A stretch of DNA of 20,441 bases, from positions 1 to 20,441 of IMG/VR virus record IMGVR_UViG_3300049794_000009; one strand, given 5' to 3'. Shown here one piece after another: positions 1 to 7,061 of the stretch (position 1 is its first letter; the number at the start of each line of letters is the position of its first letter). Under the pieces are notes generated by a model. The model was not told the DNA's origin. It was given only the letters and a program-made list of their open reading frames with translations, and ran no database searches. Both the position numbers and the translations under genes were made by a program. The stretch is from a virus.

Positions 1-54
1 GTCAAGGTTCCCCAGACCATCGTGCACGAGATCCGGGTGACGCTGGTCGGATGA
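1..54 (+). CDS. 3' end of an unidentified gene (partial)
   Basis: Frame 1 is open from the window edge and encodes 17 residues ending in IRVTLVG before TGA at 52-54. The main support is the ATGA overlap of this stop with the ATG of the next small ORF, the junction type used repeatedly in this window. The fragment is too short to assign to a family. A small terminase subunit would be expected upstream of the large subunit, but nothing visible here shows that it is one. Confidence 0.4.
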   Translation, partial: VKVPQTIVHEIRVTLVG

Positions 55-191
55 AGTACATCGTGCACTGCGTTGAGTTGATACTCAAGGTACTGGATGA
101 GTCGATGACGGCTTCGCTCAAGTACTATCGCGTCGACGCTGCGGCTACTGCCGTGTGGGATAGGCGCAGAGTGAGAAGGCCGCGAGCGTGA
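51..191 (+). CDS. Small ORF (46 aa) overlapping the terminase start, unknown
   Basis: A 46-residue ORF begins with an ATG sharing ATGA with the upstream stop and ends with a TGA sharing GTGA with the terminase start. Its N-terminal half is mildly hydrophobic (MKYIVHCVELILKVL) and its C-terminus is very basic (WDRRRVRRPRA). No family is recognised. It is far too short for a usual small terminase subunit (P22 gp3 is 162 aa). The two exact 4-nt overlaps favour a translated, coupled gene. The composition alone is not convincing, and it could be only a leader peptide coupling terminase translation. Confidence 0.45.
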   Translation: MKYIVHCVELILKVLDESMTASLKYYRVDAAATAVWDRRRVRRPRA

Positions 192-1405
192 TCCTCGATG
201 TCGAGGTCGCAAAGACCTTCGCCCCTCTACTCAAGCCGGCGCGCTACAAGGGCGCGTACGGCGGGCGAGGCTCAGCCAAGTCGCACTTCTTCGCCGGCCA
301 CCTGGTCATGCGCTCCGTAGCTCAAAAGATCGATGCTGTGTGCATCCGCGAGAATCAGATCTCGCTCGATCAATCGGTCAAGAAGTTGATAGAAGCCAAG
401 ATAGCGGCCTTCGACGTGTTGAGTTACTTCAAGATCCAGGAACGCGAGATCAAGAGCATTCACGGCGGAATCATCATCTTCACCGGCATGCAGAATCACA
501 CGGCCGACTCGATCATGTCGCTGGAGTCATATGACATCGCGTGGTTCGAGCAGGCCGAGAAGGCGAGCCAGAAGTCGCTCGACCTGCTGCGCCCGACGAT
601 CCGCAAGGATGGCTCCGAGCTGTGGTTCTCGTGGAATCCGAACCTGTCCACCGATCCGGTCGACGTGCTGCTGCGCGGGGAGGATCCGCCACCGGGTACG
701 GTCATTGTGCGCTCGAACTGGCACGACAATCCGTGGTTTCCCGATGTGCTCAAGGTGGAGAAGGACTACGACCTCAAACGAGATCCCGACAAGTACGCTC
801 ACATCTGGCAGGGAGAGTATCAGCGAAACAGTGAGGCGCGAGTATTTCGCAACTGGACTGTGGAGGATTGTGTGGCCCGGTCTGGGACCGTGTTTCGTTT
901 CGGAGCAGACTGGGGATTCGCGACAGATCCCTCTGTTCTCATCCGATGCTGGCTCGATGGAAACAGACTCTACGTCGACCACGAAGCGTGGATGATCGGC
1001 TGCGAGATCGTTAATCTGCCGGCACTATTCCAGTCGATCCCGGAAGCGGAGAAGTGGCCGATCGTGGCCGACAGCGCCAGGCCGGAGACGATCTCGCACA
1101 TGCGCAAGAATGGATTCCCCAAGATCTTCGCCGCGATCAAGGGGCCGAAGTCGCTGGAGGAAGGAGTCGAGTTCCTGAAGAGCTTCGATATCATCGTGCA
1201 CCCGCGCTGCCAGCACTTGATCGACGAGCTGACCATGTACAGCTACAAGAAGGATCAGCTCACGGCGCGCATCATTCCGCTTCTGGAGGATAAGGATAAC
1301 CACGTGATCGATGCGCTCAGATATGCCTGCGAGGGTGCGCGGCGGGCGAACTACAAGCCGGTGCAGCCGAAGAAGGTTTTGCAGCCTGCGGTGTGGTCCG
1401 GATGA
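188..1405 (+). CDS. Terminase large subunit (DNA-packaging ATPase/nuclease)
   Basis: This is the packaging motor that pumps DNA into the procapsid through the portal and cuts the concatemer. At 405 aa it is somewhat shorter than P22 gp2 (499) or Sf6 gp2 (470) but keeps both domains. The ATPase half shows a Walker A (GGRGSAKS, residues 25-32), a Walker B with catalytic glutamate (IAWFEQAE, 117-124) and a coupling motif (WFSWNPN, 146-152). The RNase H-like nuclease half shows the expected acidic residues in FGADWGFATDPS (D241), VADSARPE (D295) and NHVIDALRYA (D375). It resembles the PBSX/Sf6-type terminase family. The GTG start overlaps the previous stop and lies 8 nt after GAGAAGG (173-179). 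No small subunit is visible in the window. Confidence 0.95.
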   Translation: MILDVEVAKTFAPLLKPARYKGAYGGRGSAKSHFFAGHLVMRSVAQKIDAVCIRENQISLDQSVKKLIEAKIAAFDVLSYFKIQEREIKSIHGGIIIFTGMQNHTADSIMSLESYDIAWFEQAEKASQKSLDLLRPTIRKDGSELWFSWNPNLSTDPVDVLLRGEDPPPGTVIVRSNWHDNPWFPDVLKVEKDYDLKRDPDKYAHIWQGEYQRNSEARVFRNWTVEDCVARSGTVFRFGADWGFATDPSVLIRCWLDGNRLYVDHEAWMIGCEIVNLPALFQSIPEAEKWPIVADSARPETISHMRKNGFPKIFAAIKGPKSLEEGVEFLKSFDIIVHPRCQHLIDELTMYSYKKDQLTARIIPLLEDKDNHVIDALRYACEGARRANYKPVQPKKVLQPAVWSG

Positions 1406-1447
1406 AGCCTCAGGATTCTGCATCCGGGTGGTGCTTGGTACGGTCGA

Positions 1448-1460
1448 TTTGCGAAGCAAA
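1448..1460 (+). other. Small perfect hairpin ahead of a ribosome binding site
   Basis: TTTGC-GAA-GCAAA forms a 5-bp stem with a 3-nt loop in the 65-nt spacer between the terminase and the next gene. It sits directly before the GAGGTGA ribosome binding site at 1461-1467. It could modulate initiation or mark an RNA processing point. Five base pairs is short enough to be chance. Confidence 0.25.
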
Positions 1461-1470
1461 GAGGTGACTT

Positions 1471-2055
1471 ATGCTGCTCAATGAAGATATCCGCATTGAT
1501 GAATTCTTTGCCAACGGTTCGATGCCGTTCGGGATGACGCTGGTGCACATGCCAAGCGGGATCCAGGTGACCGGCAACTGCAAGAGCGAGCTGAGCAAGG
1601 AGAATCTGCGGGCTACCTTGATGAATGCGCTGGCGCAGTTTGTGCAGGCTGAAGCGGTGCGATCGCCGGCGGTCAAAGCTGCACCGGTTGCTGTCGACGG
1701 CGAAAACGCCTACCTGCGCGAGCAGATGAATCTGCTGAAGGCACAGATCGACCGACTGATCGGCACGCGCGAGAAGGCAGTACCCGTGCCCAGGGCTGGC
1801 AAGCGAGCCAGGAAAACAGGCCGCATGAGCCCAGAAAAGCGGGCTGCGGTGGGCCAGCGTCTGAAAGCAGCGCGCGAGGCGAAGCGGGCCCGCGTGGAAC
1901 CGGAACCGGCACCCCCTGCCGAGCCTAGCCTGGAAGCATTGCTGCGTCAGCAGATGCGGCCGCCGACCGATGCGCCCAGCCGCGGCTCGCGCCTGGCGAG
2001 CCCTAGCAAGGGCTCCAGCGTCGCGGTGAGTAACGTCGACTGGATCAAAGAGTGA
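1471..2055 (+). CDS. Hypothetical protein with coiled-coil and basic segment
   Basis: This 194-aa protein is of no recognised family. Residues 1-60 look folded (MLLNEDIRIDEFFANGSMPFG). A short predicted coiled coil follows at about 82-98 (LREQMNLLKAQIDRL). Next comes a strongly basic, Ala/Lys/Arg-rich stretch at about 110-146 (GKRARKTGRMSPEKRAAV), then a Pro-rich low-complexity tail. The basic segment could bind nucleic acid, and the position between terminase and portal would fit a packaging or head accessory role, but both are inference. GAGGTGA (1461-1467) precedes the ATG closely. The TGA stop overlaps the start of the next gene. Confidence 0.75.
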   Translation: MLLNEDIRIDEFFANGSMPFGMTLVHMPSGIQVTGNCKSELSKENLRATLMNALAQFVQAEAVRSPAVKAAPVAVDGENAYLREQMNLLKAQIDRLIGTREKAVPVPRAGKRARKTGRMSPEKRAAVGQRLKAAREAKRARVEPEPAPPAEPSLEALLRQQMRPPTDAPSRGSRLASPSKGSSVAVSNVDWIKE

Positions 2056-2393
2056 TGGGCAAGCTGCCATTGATATTGCTGACTCCTGGGATTATTGCCC
2101 GTGAATTACATGGGCTTTGTGGCGAACCGGAAGGGCCTTTTCAAATTGTTCGTAGATACGACATAAACGATGATGCTGCTAGTTTTTCGATGTGGGCTTG
2201 CGGACATTCGGTGATTTCTAAATCATTTCATCCATATGATCTTTCAAAACGCTTGGACGAATTTTCACGGACTATTTTGCGACCAACCGCTAAAAAGTGG
2301 CTGGCCCGTAAAGGAACAGATAGACCATATATTCCGTTGCCAGTTGGTGTTTATTTTTGCTTTGAGATACGCCCAGCACTGGAGTACAGCTAG
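2055..2393 (+). CDS. AT-rich hypothetical protein (112 aa), possible acquired cargo gene
   Basis: This 112-residue protein matches no family I recognise. It is compact and mixed in composition (MGKLPLILLTPGIIARE at the N-terminus, YIPLPVGVYFCFEIRP near the C-terminus), with no signal peptide and no clear membrane helix. The ATG at 2055 forms a TGATG overlap with the previous stop; a GTG one codon earlier (2052) is an alternative start. Composition is about 43% GC by hand count of 2101-2340, against about 58% in the portal gene just after it, and codons are A/T-ending, which suggests separate acquisition. Its 3' end also carries the portal's ribosome binding site, so it is tightly integrated into the operon. 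Confidence 0.7.
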   Translation: MGKLPLILLTPGIIARELHGLCGEPEGPFQIVRRYDINDDAASFSMWACGHSVISKSFHPYDLSKRLDEFSRTILRPTAKKWLARKGTDRPYIPLPVGVYFCFEIRPALEYS

Positions 2394-4480
2394 TGTCTGA
2401 TTCGATTCCGGACGAAGCGGTCGAGTTCCTGCGCAAGTCGAACGATTTCGACTCGCACAACCGACAGGAAGGGCTGGACGATCTGCGCTTTTCCTACGGG
2501 GATCAGTGGTCGCAGGTTATGCAGCAGCAGCGCGCACTGGAAAAGCGCCCGTACTTCGTAATCAATGAGACCGACGCCTACGTACGGCAGATCTGCAATC
2601 AGATGAGGCAGCAGCGCCCGCGTATCAAAGCGCACGGGGTGAACAGCCAGGCCGACGCCAAGACCGCCGAGGTGATAACCGGCATCACGCGCCACATAGA
2701 GGAGTTATCGGACGCTGACAACGCGTACGACACTGCGGGTGAGTTCGCGGTGCGCATGGGTTGGGGCTACTGGCGCCTGGACGGCGACTACGTGAAGGAC
2801 GATAGTTTTGACCAGGACATCAGGATCAAGCCGATATTTAACCCGTTCTCGGTCAGCTTTGACCCGTATTCGCTGATGCCGGACGGATCCGATCAGACCC
2901 AGTGTCTGATCTCGGACACGATGCCCAAGGAGGAATTCAGGCGCATTTATCCGGATGCAGACGAATCGAACTTCACGGCCCGCGCAGTCGGAGATACCAC
3001 GGGCGAGTGGCTGTCCAAGGATTCGATCCGGGTCGCGCAGTTCTACCGGATCGAGCAGGAACGCGAACGGCTAATCAAGCTCTCGGATGACAGCACGTGG
3101 TGGAAGGATGAAATGCCGGACGTAGCGCTGCTGGAGAAGGTAGGCGTCACGGTCAAGGGCGAGCGCATGAGCTGGCGCAAGAAAGTGCGCTGGTATCGGC
3201 TAACCGCGGTCGAGGTGCTCGAGGGTCGCGTGCTGCCTGGACGCTATATTCCAGTCGTGCCGGTATACGGCGCGAATCTGATGATCGATGGCAAGCTGCA
3301 TCGGTTTGGCGTGGTGCGCATGGCCAAGGATCCGCAGCGCATGCTCAATTTCTGGCAAAGCGCGATCACCGAACTGGTTGCGCTGGCTCCGAAAGCGAAG
3401 TGGATAGCGGCCGAGGAGGCGATCGGCAATCGAGAGGATGAGTGGATCAACGCCAATGTCACGGCTTACGCGTTGCTGCGCTACCAGCACAAAGATGAAG
3501 GGGGCGAGCCGATTCCGATGCCCCAGCGTACGGCTCCGGAACCACCCCCGCAGGGCGCGATGGCTGCAGCACAGCTCGCGCACGATAACTTGCAGCGGGT
3601 GCTCGGGATGTTCGATCCGGCCATGCGTACCGGAGGACAGCAGTCGGGCAAGGCGCTGAATGCCGAGCAGCAGCAGTCGGACATGTCGAATTACCATTTT
3701 TATGACAATTTGACGCGCTCGATCAAGCACACGGGCCGGATCATCCTGGACTGGATCCCGAGCTACTACAGCAAGAAACGGGTCATGCGCATCATCGGCG
3801 AGGATGGCAAGCCGGACCTGATCACGATCAACGATTCTGCTGCGGTCGATGCAGCCGAGCGGCGCGATGTGACAGCGGGCGAGTACGACATCGTGATGGA
3901 AACCGGCCCGGGGTACAACTCGAAGCGGCAGGAAGCCGTCGAGGCGATGGCCCCGCTGTTGCAGGGGCCGAACAACGAGCTGATGAAGATAGCCGGAGAC
4001 CTGTTCTTCCGTAATCAGGACTTTCCGGGGGCGGATCTCATTGCTGATCGGCTCAAAGCGAATAACCCACTGGCCCAGATCGATGACAAGTCAGACGTTC
4101 CGCCGCAAGCTCAGATGATGATTAAAAAGCTGCAGCAGCAGCTTCAGCAGATGCAGCAGCAGCTGCAGGCGGCCGGCATGCAGATCAAGAGCCGCTCGGA
4201 CATCGAAGGCATGAAGGAAGCGGCCGAGAGTCACCGCACCGACATCCGGGAAAAGGGCGAGACTGCCAGGGCTCATCTGCGGGCGTCCACCGAACTACAG
4301 CGCGAGCAGATCGAGGATGCTACGTGGCGCTTTGACATCGAATCAAAGGTGCATGGCGCTCAGAGCGTGGAAGAAATTAAGGCCGTAGTGCAGTTGCTGC
4401 TGCATCACCTGAGTGCGAAAGAAGCCGAAAAGGTCGCCGGGCGCGAAGAAGCGCAGACGGCACAAAACGGAGCTGCCTGA
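2393..4480 (+). CDS. Portal protein, P22 gp1-like
   Basis: The portal is a ring at the head vertex through which DNA enters and leaves; it nucleates procapsid assembly and docks terminase and the tail adaptor. At 695 aa it is close to P22 gp1 (725 aa), and the sequence has P22-portal family character throughout: KRPYFVINETDAYVRQICNQ (residues 51-70), NPFSVSFDPYS and ATGs replaced by an early GWGYWRLDGDY core. The C-terminal part is helical and Gln-rich (about 575-595, KKLQQQLQQMQQQLQ), then highly charged, matching the helical barrel region of P22-type portals. The GTG start shares one base with the previous TAG. GGAG at 2381-2384 lies 8 nt upstream, inside the AT-rich gene. Confidence 0.93.
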   Translation: MSDSIPDEAVEFLRKSNDFDSHNRQEGLDDLRFSYGDQWSQVMQQQRALEKRPYFVINETDAYVRQICNQMRQQRPRIKAHGVNSQADAKTAEVITGITRHIEELSDADNAYDTAGEFAVRMGWGYWRLDGDYVKDDSFDQDIRIKPIFNPFSVSFDPYSLMPDGSDQTQCLISDTMPKEEFRRIYPDADESNFTARAVGDTTGEWLSKDSIRVAQFYRIEQERERLIKLSDDSTWWKDEMPDVALLEKVGVTVKGERMSWRKKVRWYRLTAVEVLEGRVLPGRYIPVVPVYGANLMIDGKLHRFGVVRMAKDPQRMLNFWQSAITELVALAPKAKWIAAEEAIGNREDEWINANVTAYALLRYQHKDEGGEPIPMPQRTAPEPPPQGAMAAAQLAHDNLQRVLGMFDPAMRTGGQQSGKALNAEQQQSDMSNYHFYDNLTRSIKHTGRIILDWIPSYYSKKRVMRIIGEDGKPDLITINDSAAVDAAERRDVTAGEYDIVMETGPGYNSKRQEAVEAMAPLLQGPNNELMKIAGDLFFRNQDFPGADLIADRLKANNPLAQIDDKSDVPPQAQMMIKKLQQQLQQMQQQLQAAGMQIKSRSDIEGMKEAAESHRTDIREKGETARAHLRASTELQREQIEDATWRFDIESKVHGAQSVEEIKAVVQLLLHHLSAKEAEKVAGREEAQTAQNGAA
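4128..4172 (+). repeat. CAG-rich tract encoding the portal glutamine stretch
   Basis: This is a run of mostly CAG codons interrupted by CTG, CTT and ATG, encoding a Q-rich segment of the portal C-terminal coiled region. It is a low-complexity trinucleotide tract that could vary in length by slippage. Long helical barrels in P22-type portals tolerate such sequence. Confidence 0.6.
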
Positions 4481-4482
4481 AC

Positions 4483-4680
4483 ATGGACCTTTTGCAACTG
4501 ATCATCGCTGTCTGCGTGCTGGGCGTGGCGTGGTGGGCTGTTACCACTCACGTACCTATGCCGCCGGCCGGCAAGACCGCGCTCACGATCGCCTTTGTGG
4601 TGGTCATAATCCTGTGCCTGGCGTCTTTTCTCGGCATCGGTAGCGGCGCGCTGCATTACAAGCCTCACCTTGGGAACTGA
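4483..4680 (+). CDS. Small two-helix membrane protein, Thivi_2564-like
   Basis: The 65-residue product has two hydrophobic helices, residues 3-21 (LLQLIIAVCVLGVAWWAV) and about 31-51 (KTALTIAFVVVIILCLASF). They are separated by a short loop with the motif THVPMPPAGK. The pattern of helix, W, short loop with (Y/H)-x-P-M, then helix matches the uncharacterised Thivi_2564-type membrane proteins common in phages. It lies between portal and scaffold, with GGAG at 4469-4472. A holin-like role is possible from size and topology, but no endolysin or spanin is visible nearby, so the function remains open. It starts 2 nt after the portal stop and ends 1 nt before the scaffold start. Confidence 0.75.
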   Translation: MDLLQLIIAVCVLGVAWWAVTTHVPMPPAGKTALTIAFVVVIILCLASFLGIGSGALHYKPHLGN

Positions 4681-4681
4681 C

Positions 4682-5659
4682 ATGTCAGACATCGCCCAGC
4701 AACGAGAAGCCCATGCAGCCAGAGTCACCACGGTGACCTCGGAGAATCTGGCAGAGTTCAACCAGGGACGCATGAAGGGCGCTCAGCAGGCGCCTGTCCA
4801 GGACGAAAAGACGGCGGATGAGAAGAAAGAGGATCCCTCCAAGACCCCTGCCGAGCCCACTGGCAAGGATGAACAGGACAACAAAGACCATAAAGGCGAT
4901 GTTGTTGCACGTGAAACAAAGCCAGCGGAAGAAGAAAAGGCCGACAAGCACGGCATTGCGAATCGCTTTTCCAAGCTGGCCGATCAGCGCAAGGCTGCCG
5001 AGCAGCGGGCCGAAGCCGCGGAGGCAAAACTAGCCGAGCTTGAACGTGCTGCCAAGCCGGCCGGCGCAGCCAAGGAAAAGCCGAAAGCGGCTAACTTCAA
5101 TGATGCGTTCGAGTATGCCGAGGCGCTGGCCGACTGGAAAGTGGAGGAAAAGTGGCGCGCGCGGGAAGAGGCACAGCTCGTTGAACTGGAGCGACTGCGC
5201 AGGGAGCGCGTGGTCAAGACCTGGACCGCCGCTGTCAAGAAGACTGCTTCGGAAATTGCTGATTACACCGATACCGTGGCGAGCGCCACCGATCTTCCGC
5301 TGACCGACGAGCTGCGTGATGCGATCCTGGAGTCGGAAATAGGACCACGGATCCAGTATTACCTGATCAAGAATCCGGAGGAAGTCGAGCGCCTGACCCG
5401 CATGACGGTGCGCGGCATGGAGCGCGCCTTCGGCAAGCTGGAGGCAATGATAGAAGATCAGATGGCCAAGGTGCAGACCAAGACCGACGAAGGTCTGCCG
5501 GCCGTGAAGATCACAAAGCGCTTCCAGGAGCCACCGGAGCCGATCGCCACACTGCCTGGCAGCCGCAACGGCAGCGCTGGTTTGATCGATGCCAACGGCA
5601 ACTTTACGGGCAGCTTTCAGGATTACAAGGCACTAAGACGGGCTGGTAAAATCGCTTAA
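4682..5659 (+). CDS. Scaffolding protein (head assembly)
   Basis: This is an internal assembly chaperone for the P22-type coat that is expelled before or during packaging. It has 325 aa (P22 gp8 has 303) and is extremely charged and helical. Residues 40-90 are a Lys/Glu/Asp/Pro-rich disordered stretch. A coiled coil spans about 95-135 (RKAAEQRAEAAEAKLAELER) and more helix runs to about 185. A conserved-looking block is SEIGPRIQYYLIKNPEEVER (218-237), typical of podovirus scaffolds. The basic C-terminal hook SFQDYKALRRAGKIA fits a coat-binding helix-turn-helix. I chose ATG 4682, 1 nt after the previous stop; an in-frame TTG at 4670 would overlap that stop and add four residues. Confidence 0.88.
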   Translation: MSDIAQQREAHAARVTTVTSENLAEFNQGRMKGAQQAPVQDEKTADEKKEDPSKTPAEPTGKDEQDNKDHKGDVVARETKPAEEEKADKHGIANRFSKLADQRKAAEQRAEAAEAKLAELERAAKPAGAAKEKPKAANFNDAFEYAEALADWKVEEKWRAREEAQLVELERLRRERVVKTWTAAVKKTASEIADYTDTVASATDLPLTDELRDAILESEIGPRIQYYLIKNPEEVERLTRMTVRGMERAFGKLEAMIEDQMAKVQTKTDEGLPAVKITKRFQEPPEPIATLPGSRNGSAGLIDANGNFTGSFQDYKALRRAGKIA

Positions 5660-5705
5660 GTTGGTGTAAAACGCGCAAGTTAGTCCCAGTTAAGTCCATC
5701 GCCCA

Positions 5706-5771
5706 CGCGAGCGCATCGCGGTAAATCCGTGGTTGTCCCCATGAGAATTTGGGACCGGAAAGCACTTCCGG
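5706..5771 (+). promoter_or_regulatory. Structured intergenic leader before the coat gene (three hairpins)
   Basis: The 136-nt gap between scaffold and coat contains three adjacent perfect inverted repeats. They are CGCGA/TCGCG (5706-5710 with 5716-5720), GTCCC/GGGAC (5735-5739 with 5751-5755) and CCGGAA/TTCCGG (5755-5760 with 5766-5771). The last is followed by AACTAGTTTTC, a poor terminator tail. I see no convincing sigma70 promoter. The region may be a transcript processing or stability element that raises coat expression relative to scaffold. Individual stems are only 5-6 bp. Confidence 0.45.
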
Positions 5772-5783
5772 AACTAGTTTTCA

Positions 5784-5789
5784 AAGGAG
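5784..5789 (+). promoter_or_regulatory. Strong ribosome binding site that sets the TTG start of the coat gene
   Basis: AAGGAG lies 6 nt before the TTG at 5796. No in-frame ATG occurs until the methionine at residue 17, which would remove conserved N-terminal coat sequence. The strong Shine-Dalgarno therefore supports TTG initiation for the most abundant virion protein. Confidence 0.8.
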
Positions 5790-5795
5790 ACGGCC

Positions 5796-7052
5796 TTGGC
5801 GAATACGCTTCTCACCATTTCCAAAATCACCAACGAGGCGTTGATGGTTTTGGAAAACTCCCTTCCGTTCACAAGTCAGGTATCGCGCGAATACGACGAT
5901 CAGTTTGCCGTGATCGGCGCCAAGATCGGCCAGACAGTGAACATTCGACGGCCGATCCGCGTGATCGGCACCACCGGTCCGGCTTTGAATGTGGAGGATC
6001 TGAACGAGACCTTCCTCCCGGTCACCCTGACCACGCAATTCCACACAGATACACAGCTCACCGAGCAGGATCTGGCCCTGGCTATGGATCTGTTTTCCTC
6101 CAGAGTCCTGAAACCTCAGATCGCTGCTATCGCAAACAAGGTGGAGCGCGACGGCCTGTTGATGGCCAAGAACAACACGGCTAACACGGTCGGTGTAGCC
6201 GGCACCGCGCCTACCGGACTGCAAACCTTCTTAACGGCGGCCGCCTACCTGGATGCGGAGGCAGCCCCGCGCGACGGCGAGCGCGCCTGCATCATCGAAC
6301 CATTCACTAACTCGGTAATCGTGGATAGCTTGAAAGGCCTGTTCACGCCGAGCGAGCAGATCGCCGAGCAGTATCGCAGGGGACTCATCGGCCGCGATGC
6401 CGGCGGCATGAACTGGAAACTGTCCCAGAACGTGATCAGCCACACGTACGGCGCCTGGGCCACGACTGTAGGCGCCCTGACCGCGAACGGCTCTCCCCAG
6501 GGCTTGGCCACCGGCTGGGCCTCGACCTCTACCCTGTCGATCGCCACTACCCAGACACTCACGCTACAGCAGGGCGATACGTTCCAGATCGCAGGCGTGA
6601 ACGCGGTCAATCCGCAGAGTCGTCAGCCTTACGGCTCCAACCGCTTGCGCAACTTCGTGGTCATCACCGCCGTAACCCAGACCGGAGCGGGCAATTTCAA
6701 TGTCACGGTCTCGCCGGCCTTGATCTACGGCGGCCAGTTCCAGAACGTGAGCGCCACTCCGGCTGCAGGCGCCGTAGTGACCCCCTTCTCGATCGCCGGT
6801 ACCACTGCCACCGCGGTTGTGTCGCCACAAAACATCGTGCTGCACAAGGATGCGTTCACCCTGGCCATGGCCGATCTGGGCTTGCCGCGCGGGGTTGACT
6901 TCGCCGGCCGATCTTCGGACGCGGAAGCTGGGATCAGTATCCGAGTGGTGCGACAGTACACGATCAATAACGACTCGATTCCCACTAGGCTGGACGTTTT
7001 ATACGGGTGGGCCCCGCTGTACATAGAATTAGCCTGTCGCGCAGCGGCCTAG
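5796..7052 (+). CDS. Major coat protein, P22 gp5-like (HK97 fold)
   Basis: This is the main capsid subunit. At 418 aa it is close to P22 gp5 (430). The sequence follows the P22 coat family: an N-terminal LLTISKITNEALMVLENSL, an extended-loop region with FLPVTLTTQFHTDTQLTEQD, and a spine helix around LKPQIAAIANKVERDGLL (residues 108-125). An insertion-type beta domain occupies roughly residues 225-340 (LTLQQGDTFQIAGVNAVNPQ), followed by the C-terminal VVRQYTINNDSIPTRLDVLYG. That last motif is typical of the family. It starts at TTG behind AAGGAG. The preceding gene is its scaffold and the next starts 10 nt after its stop. A P22-type coat without a separate cleaved domain fits a scaffold-dependent assembly route. 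Confidence 0.93.
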   Translation: MANTLLTISKITNEALMVLENSLPFTSQVSREYDDQFAVIGAKIGQTVNIRRPIRVIGTTGPALNVEDLNETFLPVTLTTQFHTDTQLTEQDLALAMDLFSSRVLKPQIAAIANKVERDGLLMAKNNTANTVGVAGTAPTGLQTFLTAAAYLDAEAAPRDGERACIIEPFTNSVIVDSLKGLFTPSEQIAEQYRRGLIGRDAGGMNWKLSQNVISHTYGAWATTVGALTANGSPQGLATGWASTSTLSIATTQTLTLQQGDTFQIAGVNAVNPQSRQPYGSNRLRNFVVITAVTQTGAGNFNVTVSPALIYGGQFQNVSATPAAGAVVTPFSIAGTTATAVVSPQNIVLHKDAFTLAMADLGLPRGVDFAGRSSDAEAGISIRVVRQYTINNDSIPTRLDVLYGWAPLYIELACRAAA

Positions 7053-7061
7053 GAGACGAAA

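Noticed and set aside
1351-2070. 239-codon reverse-strand open frame over the hypothetical gene after the terminase
   Set aside because: It is an antisense shadow of a gene with good ribosome binding sites and overlaps on the + strand. Its product is Arg/His/Leu/Ala-rich, as expected from antisense GC-rich codons.
4670-4681. TTG at 4670 as the scaffold start
   Set aside because: It lies inside the preceding gene. ATG at 4682 gives a 1-nt gap to the stop and a normal N-terminus (MSDIAQQ).
5755-5781. CCGGAA/TTCCGG hairpin as an intrinsic terminator between scaffold and coat
   Set aside because: The stem is only 6 bp, the T-run is four bases and begins several nucleotides away, and termination here would prevent coat expression. 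Kept only as part of a structured leader.
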